Assembly: GCA_963725425.1 (NCBI GenBank)
Contig: CAVRYJ010000043.1
Span: 124,001-188,000 of the forward strand
Source of the DNA: Clostridium_I sp963725425
GTDB lineage: Bacteria > Bacillota > Clostridia > Clostridiales > Clostridiaceae
Reading direction: 5' to 3'
DNA length: 64,000 nucleotides
Shown: piece by piece, positions 56,943 through 64,000 of the stretch
Numbering within the stretch: the stretch's first letter is position 1
Layout: each line of letters begins with the position of its first letter
Position numbers and translations under genes: made by a program
The notes under the pieces: generated by a model
Told to the model about the DNA's origin: nothing
Seen by the model: only the letters and a program-made list of their open reading frames with translations
Database searches by the model: none

Positions 56943-58304
56943 GTGAATAAAAAAATAATAACTGCATTTTTAATACTCTTTATGCTACTTTTTGCATTCA
57001 GTTTTCAAAGATTTATCTTCACATACCATTTCAATACTACAGAAGTTAAAAAGAACATTAACTATCTCTCCTCGGATGTATTTAAAGGAAGAATGGCTGG
57101 AACTTTAGAAAATGAAACAGCAAGTGCATATATTAAGTCTCAGTTCCAAAGTTCAGGCATAATGCCACTTACCAGCACATACTATGAAAATTTCAATGTG
57201 ATTTATCCACAAAAAATTGATGGACTACCCTATTTAAGAATACTTAACAAGAGTGGAGAAGTAATAAAAAATTTTGAGTACAATAAAGATTTTAAAGAGG
57301 ATACTCTATCCTTTAAACAAAATCATATTAGTTTTTCTAAGGTTTCCGCTACAAATATAAATAGTGATTTAATAAAAATAATATCTGGAAATAATATTTG
57401 TGTATTTTACACTCCAACAGATGACAAACTTTCCTTTAGAAGTTCTTTTGATGCTAATAGTAAGCTAGCTATGTTAATTGCTGTAAAAAAGGACGTACTC
57501 ACAAGCATAAAAGATTATCTAAGTAAAGACAATAGTGTAGATTGTTTCATACCTTACAGAGAAAGCACTGCAAACATACATAATGTGGTAGGTTATATAA
57601 GTGGACGAGACTCTTCTCTTCCTCCCGTTGTTATCTCAGCACATTTTGATCATATGGGAGAAGATTTCTCAGGAAATATATATTCAGGTGCTTTAGACAA
57701 CGCATCTGGAATTAGCTTTGTTATAGAGATGTCAAAATATATAAAGTCTCTTGGAACACCAGATAGAGATATAATTTTTGCTGGTTTTAACGCTGAAGAA
57801 TATGGTTTTAAAGGATCTTCTACCTTTGCCAAAACCTATTATTCAAAAATAAAAAGTGGTAAGGTATTTAATTTTGATATGATAGGCGGAAGTAGTTCGT
57901 TGCCTCTATCTATTATGGGTGCAAAAAAAGACAGTGCTAATACGCCTATAATAAACGAAGTCTCAAATATGTGCAATGAAAGTCATGTAAAATATAAGCT
58001 TATGTTTCAAGATGCCAGTGATCATAGTCCTTTCAGAAGTCTCGGCATTAACGCTGTAACTTTTTGTGATGACGATACAAGTAGAATTCATACCCCTAAT
58101 GATAAGGCAGAATTCATTAATACAAGTTCCATTAAAACATGTTATACTGTAGCTTCAAAGGAGATTTTAACTTCTGCCTTCAGTAAAAATCCTATTGTGC
58201 TATATGATAATTTCATCCTGGCATTTTCAGGAGTAGGGAGTGTATTTGCTGGGATTTATGTTATACGGATATTTCTCAAAAATAAGGAAAAACTACAGAA
58301 ATAG
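56943..58304 (+). CDS. M28-family zinc metallopeptidase, membrane-anchored
   Basis: This 453-aa protein starts at GTG 56943, with TTAGGAG upstream. An N-terminal signal/anchor (IITAFLILFMLLFAFSFQRF) is followed by the peptidase domain: ISAHFDHMGED (first zinc ligand), YSGALDNASGISFVIEM, GFNAEEYGFKGSSTFA (catalytic Glu), FNFDMIGGSS and DASDHSPFRSLGIN. A C-terminal membrane segment (FILAFSGVGSVFAGIYVIRI) suggests both ends are in the membrane with the catalytic part outside. The TAG stop abuts a large intergenic repeat. Confidence 0.9.
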   Translation: MNKKIITAFLILFMLLFAFSFQRFIFTYHFNTTEVKKNINYLSSDVFKGRMAGTLENETASAYIKSQFQSSGIMPLTSTYYENFNVIYPQKIDGLPYLRILNKSGEVIKNFEYNKDFKEDTLSFKQNHISFSKVSATNINSDLIKIISGNNICVFYTPTDDKLSFRSSFDANSKLAMLIAVKKDVLTSIKDYLSKDNSVDCFIPYRESTANIHNVVGYISGRDSSLPPVVISAHFDHMGEDFSGNIYSGALDNASGISFVIEMSKYIKSLGTPDRDIIFAGFNAEEYGFKGSSTFAKTYYSKIKSGKVFNFDMIGGSSSLPLSIMGAKKDSANTPIINEVSNMCNESHVKYKLMFQDASDHSPFRSLGINAVTFCDDDTSRIHTPNDKAEFINTSSIKTCYTVASKEILTSAFSKNPIVLYDNFILAFSGVGSVFAGIYVIRIFLKNKEKLQK

Positions 58305-58440
58305 TGACAAGTTACAAGTTACAAGTTAATGAAGACTTTTCTGCTGGCGCAGAAAAGCCAATTAAATTTAATTTAATAAGTTTAAATTATTTTGCCCTAA
58401 GGCAAAATTTCCTTAACTTGTCACTTGTCACTTGTCACTG
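58305..58440. repeat. Intergenic repeat, full copy between M28 peptidase and hemL
   Basis: A left array of 7-nt units (TGACAAGT TACAAGT TACAAGT) leads to the hairpin TTTTCTGCTGGCGCAGAAAA, an AT-rich middle, a second hairpin ATTTTGCCCTAAGGCAAAAT, and a right array (TTAACTTGTCACTTGTCACT) that is the inverse of the left one. The hemL stop codon at 58421-58423 lies inside the right array. The layout matches the copy at 60525-60690. Confidence 0.75.
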
Positions 58441-59719
58441 TTAAAAACGCTATTCTTACACATTCTATAGTTTTGTCTATGTCTTCATCGCTATGACTAT
58501 TTGATATGAAAAATGTTTCAAATTGAGCTGGTGGTAAATATATTCCACTATTAAGCATAGCTTTAAAATACTTTACAAATATTTTTGTGTCACATTTTTT
58601 AGCATCTTCATAATTCATAACCTTGTTTTTTGAAAAGAAAAGCGTCATCATAGAACCAACCCTGCTTACAGTGGCATCTATCTTGAAGTCTTCTATTGCT
58701 TTTTCAATTCCCTTTTGAAGTTTATCTCCCCTTCTTTCAAGCTCTGTATAAACACTTGGGTTATCCCTTAAATATCTTAAAGTTACAAGACCAGCAGTCA
58801 TTGAAAGTGGATTGCCTGAAAGAGTTCCAGCCTGATATACTGGTCCTATTGGTGATACGCACTGCATTATTTCCTTTTTACCACCATAAGCTCCAACTGG
58901 AAGACCACCACCTATTATCTTTCCAAAGCAAGTAAGATCAGGTTCAACATTATAGAGACTTTGAGCTCCAGAAAACGCAAGTCTGAAGCCTGTCATTACT
59001 TCATCGATAATAAGAAGACTTTTGTATTCCTTAGTTATCTTTCTTACATAATCCATGAATTCTTGAGTTGCTGGAACCACACCCATATTCCCTGAAACTG
59101 GTTCCATTATTACAGCTGCAATACGGTCTCCATACTCATGAAATATTTTTTTTATTGATTTTATGCTATTATACTCTGCAACTATGGTGTTTTTTGTAAC
59201 GCTTTTTGGTACACCACTACTACTTGGAATTCCCTGTGTAAGTGCTCCTGAACCTGCTTCTACTAAGAGACTATCTTCATGTCCATGATAGTTACCTGCA
59301 AATTTTACTATTTTATTTCTGCCAGTATAACCTCTTGCAACCCTAATTGCACTCATAGTTGCTTCAGTTCCTGAATTAACCATTCTTATCATTTCTATAG
59401 ATGGTACTATTTCCTTAATTAATTCTGCCATATCAACTTCGAATCTTGTAGGTGCTCCATAACTCAATGATTTATCTATCTGCTCTTTTAATTTGTCCCC
59501 TACAAGTTTCACATTGTGACCTAAAATCATAGGACCATAGGAACCAACATAATCAATATATTCATTTCCATCCTCATCATAAATCTTGCTACCATTTGCA
59601 CTAACTATAAATGGTGGTGCCATGTCCATGTCCTTAAATGCTCTTACTGGACTGTTAACGCCTCCAGGGATGCTTATTTTTGCTCTCTGGAATAACTCTT
59701 CTGACTTTAAACTTTCCAC
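58421..59719 (-). CDS. hemL: Glutamate-1-semialdehyde 2,1-aminomutase
   Basis: This 432-aa PLP enzyme makes 5-aminolevulinate in the C5 haem pathway. Motifs are ISIPGGVNSPVRAF, IDYVGSYGPMILGHN, MVNSGTEATMSAIRVARGYT, LIIDEVMTGFR and the PLP-lysine region CFGKIIGGGLPVGAYGG. Translation starts at GTG 59719. The SD (AGGAGGAG, 59755-59762) is 35 bases upstream, with a hairpin in between. The C-terminal residues TVTSDK and the stop are encoded by the repeat array at 58421-58440. No other hem gene is adjacent. Confidence 0.96.
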   Translation of the reverse strand: MESLKSEELFQRAKISIPGGVNSPVRAFKDMDMAPPFIVSANGSKIYDEDGNEYIDYVGSYGPMILGHNVKLVGDKLKEQIDKSLSYGAPTRFEVDMAELIKEIVPSIEMIRMVNSGTEATMSAIRVARGYTGRNKIVKFAGNYHGHEDSLLVEAGSGALTQGIPSSSGVPKSVTKNTIVAEYNSIKSIKKIFHEYGDRIAAVIMEPVSGNMGVVPATQEFMDYVRKITKEYKSLLIIDEVMTGFRLAFSGAQSLYNVEPDLTCFGKIIGGGLPVGAYGGKKEIMQCVSPIGPVYQAGTLSGNPLSMTAGLVTLRYLRDNPSVYTELERRGDKLQKGIEKAIEDFKIDATVSRVGSMMTLFFSKNKVMNYEDAKKCDTKIFVKYFKAMLNSGIYLPPAQFETFFISNSHSDEDIDKTIECVRIAFLTVTSDK

Positions 59720-59762
59720 AGTATTTTGCGTTACGCAAAACTTTCTTTACGTAACTCCTCCT
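59720..59762 (-). promoter_or_regulatory. Hairpin between Shine-Dalgarno and start codon of hemL
   Basis: AGGAGGAG (59755-59762) is followed by 12 bases, then a hairpin AGTTTTGCG-TAA-CGCAAAATACT (59720-59742) that ends directly at the GTG. If the hairpin folds, SD and GTG come into workable distance. The TTTTGC/GCAAAA stem resembles the second hairpin of the local intergenic repeats. Confidence 0.5.
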
Positions 59763-59829
59763 CTCAAACTTTAATCTTTTTTAACTTTACTTTAAATCAT
59801 ATCATAACTCTGCTTGTTTATGCAAAATT

Positions 59830-59857
59830 CCCTTAACTCTTAACTTGTCACTTGTCA
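59830..59857. repeat. Intergenic repeat fragment (heptamer array)
   Basis: CCTTAACTCT TAACTTGTCA CTTGTCAT matches the right-hand arrays of the copies at 58305-58440 and 60525-60690. It lies upstream of the DUF4825 gene, divergent from hemL. Confidence 0.6.
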
Positions 59858-59946
59858 TCGCCCTTATATTAAAATAAATTGTCACCAAATAAAATATACA
59901 TTATAATATAATTGATATATAATTAAAAATATGAGGTAGTAATAAT

Positions 59947-60519
59947 ATGAAAAAGCGCAAACTTATAGTTCTTACATTAATTATAGCATGCATATTGAGC
60001 ACAGCTTTTTTTCAATTATATTTAGTTCCTAAAATTAGTGAAGATAGCTTAGCAAATGTTACAAATGATACAGATGTACTTACTCAAGATTTCAGTAGTA
60101 TGTTAATATACAGAACTAAATATATGGGTAATAATAGTAACATTGTAAATATTAACAACAATCTACCACTTTCAAATATAGGAAAATCTTTTTCCATTCA
60201 TCCTGAAGCATTTGCAGTTGAAATCAACTATAATGTGAAAGCTTCAAGTATTGGAGATAAAAAACTTGAGCAAGCTGTGATTTACAATGCAACAGTCAAC
60301 TTTGTGCTTGTTGATAATTTGGCTTCTCTTAAGCTTAACTTTGCGGATATCGCATACTCGATTTCAAGAACTTCCCTTGAGAAATGGTACGGAGTAAAAC
60401 TTTCAGAACTTCAAAATAAGGACAAGTTTAAAAAACAAGTTCAATCTAAACTTACGAATAAAACCTACTTAGATAAATTCATGACAGAAACCGTTCAGAA
60501 AAAAGTTAAAAGCCACTGA
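59947..60519 (+). CDS. DUF4825-like secreted or membrane-anchored protein
   Basis: This 190-aa protein has an N-terminal signal anchor (KRKLIVLTLIIACILSTAFF) and no lipobox Cys. The DUF4825-like block LIYRTKYMGNNSNIVNINNN, LPLSNIGKSFSIHPEAFAVE follows, then NATVNFVLVDNLASLKLNFA and SRTSLEKWYGVKL. The function of the family is unknown. ATGAGGTAG precedes the start. It ends seven bases before a repeat copy. Confidence 0.75.
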   Translation: MKKRKLIVLTLIIACILSTAFFQLYLVPKISEDSLANVTNDTDVLTQDFSSMLIYRTKYMGNNSNIVNINNNLPLSNIGKSFSIHPEAFAVEINYNVKASSIGDKKLEQAVIYNATVNFVLVDNLASLKLNFADIAYSISRTSLEKWYGVKLSELQNKDKFKKQVQSKLTNKTYLDKFMTETVQKKVKSH

Positions 60520-60524
60520 AAAAG

Positions 60525-60690
60525 CAGTTAAAAGTTAAGAGTGTAAAGTTAAAAGTTATGGAAGATTTTCTGCTAACGCAGAAAAATCAATTAAGGAAAT
60601 ATATTGTTTTTATTTTGCCCTAAGGCAAAATTTCCTTAGCTTTTAACTCTTAACTTTTAACTCTTAACTCTTAACTCTTAACTTTTTTAG
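60525..60690. repeat. Intergenic repeat, full copy between DUF4825 gene and pdxT
   Basis: The left array is GTTAAAAGTTAAGAGT-type heptamers. Then come the hairpin TTTTCTGCTAACGCAGAAAA, AATCAATTAAGG, the second hairpin ATTTTGCCCTAAGGCAAAAT, TTTCCTTAGC, and a right array of at least five TAACTCT/TAACTTT units. The two hairpins are shared with the 58305 copy, while the heptamer sequence differs (AAGTTAA versus ACAAGTT). Confidence 0.75.
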
Positions 60691-60697
60691 TTTTCTC

Positions 60698-61273
60698 CTA
60701 GTTTCCTTTTTTGCATATATTAACAAAGTATTTATGAAACTCCAGATTTTGAGTTAGTTCTGGATGAAATGACGTTGCTAGCATATTGCCCTGTCTAGCC
60801 GCAACTATGTTGGCCTCTGTTTTGTGCAATATACTTACATTTTCACCTACAAAAGTTATATATGGTGCCCTTATAAATACAAATGGTATAGGTTTTTCTG
60901 ACACTTCAGTTATTGATCCTGAACTCGTGAAACTATCTATCTGACTACCATATGCGTTTCTTCTCACCGTTATATCCATTACTCCTAGAAACTTTCTATC
61001 CTGATTTTCAATTTTTTTTGCTAAAAGAATCATGCCTGCACAGGTTCCCCATACTGGAAGACCCTCCAATATTTTATTTCTAATTATTTGCATCATTCCT
61101 GTAATTTCAAGTATTTTGCCAATAGCAGTACTCTCTCCACCAGGCATTATTAATCCATCAATATATTCAAGGTCTTCTTTTTTCTTTACTTCAACAAAAT
61201 CATGACCTAAGGCTTCAATATGATGTTTATGTTCAGTTACCCCACCTTGAATAGCAAGGACACCTATTTTCAT
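60698..61273 (-). CDS. pdxT: Pyridoxal 5'-phosphate synthase glutaminase subunit
   Basis: This 191-aa class I glutamine amidotransferase starts at ATG 61273, with AGAGG eight bases upstream inside the pdxS end. Motifs are KIGVLAIQGGVTEHKHHIEA, DGLIMPGGESTAIGKIL, the nucleophile Cys in VWGTCAGMILLAKK, and the His/Glu pair in ATSFHPELTQN. It supplies ammonia to PdxS. Confidence 0.97.
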   Translation of the reverse strand: MKIGVLAIQGGVTEHKHHIEALGHDFVEVKKKEDLEYIDGLIMPGGESTAIGKILEITGMMQIIRNKILEGLPVWGTCAGMILLAKKIENQDRKFLGVMDITVRRNAYGSQIDSFTSSGSITEVSEKPIPFVFIRAPYITFVGENVSILHKTEANIVAARQGNMLATSFHPELTQNLEFHKYFVNICKKGN

Positions 61274-61274
61274 A

Positions 61275-62144
<870 letters not shown>

Positions 62145-62306
62145 AACTCGTAGCCCCCATTTATTTAATAATTTATTACATAATATCTCAAAATGCGTTA
62201 AATTCAAAATGTATGGGTACAAAGAAGCAGTTGCCAGGTGAAAGAGGCAGTTGTCAATTATCAGATACCAGAGACCAATTTTAAAAAAAGTTACAAGTTT
62301 CAAGTA

Positions 62307-62418
62307 GTGAACTACCACCACCTATAGAGGTGGTGACTTCGTGGTCAATACTACTACTGTAGCAAGCTTACCCACGCTATCAAGGTCATTCCGACCTCTC
62401 TAGTCAATATATCTTTTA
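62307..62418 (-). ncRNA. Candidate omegaRNA scaffold at the IS right end
   Basis: Downstream of tnpB on the same strand are GAGGTCGGAATGACCTTGAT and a strong CACCACCT/AGGTGGTG hairpin ending at the element boundary. TnpB omegaRNAs end with such a hairpin, and the bases just outside the element form the guide. The guide would begin TACTTGAAACTTGTAAC, which resembles the local heptamer repeats. Confidence 0.55.
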
Positions 62419-63513
62419 TTATATTGCTAGTTTTAGTAGATTTTTACTTGCATTTATATCTCTATCCATAATCATTCCACATACAGGACAGATATAAGTT
62501 CTGCAACCTAAGTCCTTTGTTTGGCTTGATTTATTACCACAGTTAGAACATAACTGACTACTTGCATAATTGGATGGTGCTATTATTATCTCTCTGCCAT
62601 ACCATTTTGCTTTGTACTCTAACATTCTTCTAAATTCTGCCCAACTAGCATCAGCTATTGATTTAGCTAATTTATGATTTTTTATCATGTTACTTACTTT
62701 TAAGTCCTCAATGACTATAACTTGGTTTTTGTTAATTAATTGAGTACTTACTTTATGTAACATATTTTTTCTTTGATTAGCTATTTTTTCATGTAATTTT
62801 GCTACTTTTATTCTAGCTTTTTTTCTATTATTACTACCCTTTTGTTTTCTTGATAAATTCTTTTGAAGTTTAGCTAATCTTTTTTCTGATTTTTTTAAGT
62901 GTTTAGGATTGCTAAAAAACTCTTCATCACTTGTTATTGCAAATTCCGTGATACCTAAGTCCACACCTATTTTATTGTTTGTTTCAGGTAGTTTTATAAT
63001 TTCAGTATCAACCAATATTGATATGAAATACTTACCACTAGGTATTTGTGATATAGTACATGACTTAATAAATCCACTGAACTGTCTATGCTCTTTTATC
63101 TTAATCATAGATTTTAGTTTAGGTATTTTGATATGATTAGCTTTAATGTACACAGTACCATTTTGATTATTAGTTGTGTAGTTATTAGTATTGGTTTTTT
63201 TCTTGAATTTAGGAAATCCAATTGACTTATCTCTAAAAAAATTCTTATATGCTTTATCTAAATTCATTTGAGCATTAGCTAAAGCAAGGCTATCAACTTC
63301 TTTAAGCCATTCAAATTCACTTTTATATTGTGCTGGTGTTGGATATTTCATTGTCTTAATATCTAAGTCTTTGTTTTCTTCATAGGACTTAATTCTTTCA
63401 GCTAACATTTTGTTATATATAAACCTAGTGCAACCAAAGGTTTTAGCTAGATATATTCTTTGTTCTTCATTTGGATATAGCCTGAATTTGTAAGCCTTTA
63501 GCATTTTTTGCAC
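62419..63513 (-). CDS. tnpB: TnpB RNA-guided nuclease of the IS200/IS605 element
   Basis: This 364-aa protein begins KAYKFRLYPNEEQRIYLAKT. RuvC residues are D in KIGVDLGITEFAITS, E in QVIVIEDLKVSNMIKN and D in MDRDINASKNL. The zinc finger is LCSNCGNKSSQ and YICPVCG. All catalytic residues are present, so it is predicted active as an omegaRNA-guided DNA endonuclease. It starts one base after the tnpA stop. Confidence 0.94.
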   Translation of the reverse strand: MQKMLKAYKFRLYPNEEQRIYLAKTFGCTRFIYNKMLAERIKSYEENKDLDIKTMKYPTPAQYKSEFEWLKEVDSLALANAQMNLDKAYKNFFRDKSIGFPKFKKKTNTNNYTTNNQNGTVYIKANHIKIPKLKSMIKIKEHRQFSGFIKSCTISQIPSGKYFISILVDTEIIKLPETNNKIGVDLGITEFAITSDEEFFSNPKHLKKSEKRLAKLQKNLSRKQKGSNNRKKARIKVAKLHEKIANQRKNMLHKVSTQLINKNQVIVIEDLKVSNMIKNHKLAKSIADASWAEFRRMLEYKAKWYGREIIIAPSNYASSQLCSNCGNKSSQTKDLGCRTYICPVCGMIMDRDINASKNLLKLAI

Positions 63514-63514
63514 C

Positions 63515-63913
63515 TCATTTCATTCCTTGATTTTCGATATACTTTCTAACCATATCTATTGAAACACCACCTGTTGTTATAAGGCAATAACTCCTACTCC
63601 AAAAATATTCTTTCCATAATTGGTTTCTTATTGACGGAAACTCTTTTTTTATAAGCCTACTACTTGCACTTTTATAAGCATTTAGGAATTTTGATATATC
63701 TGTATTTGGTGAACCTCTAAATAGCAAATGTACATGGTCTTTATCATGATTCCATTCGCCTAAAGTAATATTATATTTAGGGCATATATACTCAAATATT
63801 TCCTTTAACCTATTTGATATTTCATCATTTATTACTTTTCTTCTATATTTTACAACCAATACTAAATGATAATTTAGCAAGAATACTGAATGATTATTTG
63901 TGTCCAAGTCCAT
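63515..63913 (-). CDS. tnpA: IS200-type Y1 transposase TnpA
   Basis: This 132-aa HUH single-strand transposase has HUH motif KDHVHLLFRG, catalytic Tyr in DMVRKYIENQ and family blocks LNYHLVLVVKYRRKVINDEI, NAYKSASSRLIKKEF and WSRSYCLITTGG. It cuts and joins the element ends as single-stranded circles. The start has AAAGAGGTAG upstream. Left-end folding sequences (CTGAATTCAG palindrome, GAATAC/GTATAG) lie between it and 63972. Confidence 0.95.
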   Translation of the reverse strand: MDLDTNNHSVFLLNYHLVLVVKYRRKVINDEISNRLKEIFEYICPKYNITLGEWNHDKDHVHLLFRGSPNTDISKFLNAYKSASSRLIKKEFPSIRNQLWKEYFWSRSYCLITTGGVSIDMVRKYIENQGMK

Positions 63914-64000
63914 TTGTCTACCTCTTTTATATATTTACTACTGAATTCAGAATACATCATGTATAGTTATTCGTCAAGGAGTTATTATTTTAGGTATCGA

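Larger units (their letters stand above)
62307..63972 (-). mobile_element. Complete IS200/IS605-family element (tnpA + tnpB)
   Basis: The element is about 1666 bp. The left end (63972) directly follows TTGAC (63973-63977 read on the minus strand), a typical target pentamer for ISDra2-like elements. The right end is placed at 62307 after a CACCACCTCTATAGGTGGTG hairpin and GTAGTTCAC. tnpA and tnpB are both intact and in tandem. There is no target duplication, as expected for single-strand transposition. Confidence 0.8.

Noticed and set aside
58305..60690. Heptamer arrays considered as a CRISPR array
   Set aside because: Units are only 7 nt, tandem without spacers, and no cas genes are present.

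Overview
The window is low-GC, AT-rich DNA with Clostridium-like codon use, Shine-Dalgarno sites and gene content (an FMN-riboswitch-controlled ribU, tsaE-tsaB-rimI, pdxS-pdxT, and a phage gene with a Spo0E-like signature). It most likely comes from a cluster I Clostridium chromosome. It has three parts: a defence island (1-11.0 kb), a siphovirus-type prophage (about 11.9-46.6 kb) ending next to a tRNA-Trp gene, and ordinary chromosome (46.6-64 kb) with IS200/IS605 elements and a family of intergenic repeats.

Defence island (1-11044, all minus strand). Reading in the direction of transcription: a very large SF1 helicase fused to a Vsr/DUF559-like PD-(D/E)XK nuclease, interrupted by a one-base frameshift in an A6 tract, then hsdM, hsdS and the N-terminal part of hsdR of a type I restriction-modification system. 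A near-perfect 36-bp palindrome lies directly upstream of hsdM. An IS3-family orfA remnant separates the island from the prophage.

Prophage. Lysogeny control is a classical divergent switch (44.2-46.5 kb): a CI-like XRE repressor and tyrosine integrase read rightward, and a Cro-like XRE protein and an excisionase-like protein read leftward, with direct-repeat operators and two good sigma-A promoters between them. The leftward early operon carries a Spo0E-like 41-aa protein, an SbcC-like ATPase, a RecT/Bet protein, an HD hydrolase, SSB, an ERCC4 nuclease and a primase-helicase, then an ArpU/RinA-like late regulator. The late genes follow: TerS, TerL, portal, head morphogenesis protein, scaffold, major capsid, connector, three minor capsid proteins, major tail protein, G/GT-type chaperones, tape measure, tail tip proteins, TcdE-like holin, amidase endolysin and LLH holin. 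Two accessory cargo units look like autonomous morons with their own promoter and terminator: an Mrr-type nuclease gene (38.2-39.9 kb), and a two-gene membrane-protein plus unknown-protein module (30.5-32.0 kb) inserted between terS and terL. The latter is the best candidate here for an undescribed system. Several prophage genes are broken by single-base changes in homopolymers (TerL, tape measure three times, SSB stop codon, probably the Mrr gene), and the island helicase has the same type of lesion. This points either to homopolymer errors in the assembly or to real decay.

Chromosomal part. tRNA-Trp, a zinc-ribbon protein, a lone TnpB, a ZnuA-like lipoprotein, an HD-GYP protein, tsaE-tsaB-rimI, ribU with FMN riboswitch and terminator, an AlkD-like protein, tex, an M28 peptidase, hemL, a DUF4825 lipoprotein-like protein, pdxS-pdxT, and a complete IS200/IS605 element at the right edge. 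Convergent gene pairs here are separated by copies of a modular repeat made of 7-nt tandem units flanking two small hairpins. In two cases (ribU, hemL) the repeat appears to supply the last codons and stop codon of the gene.
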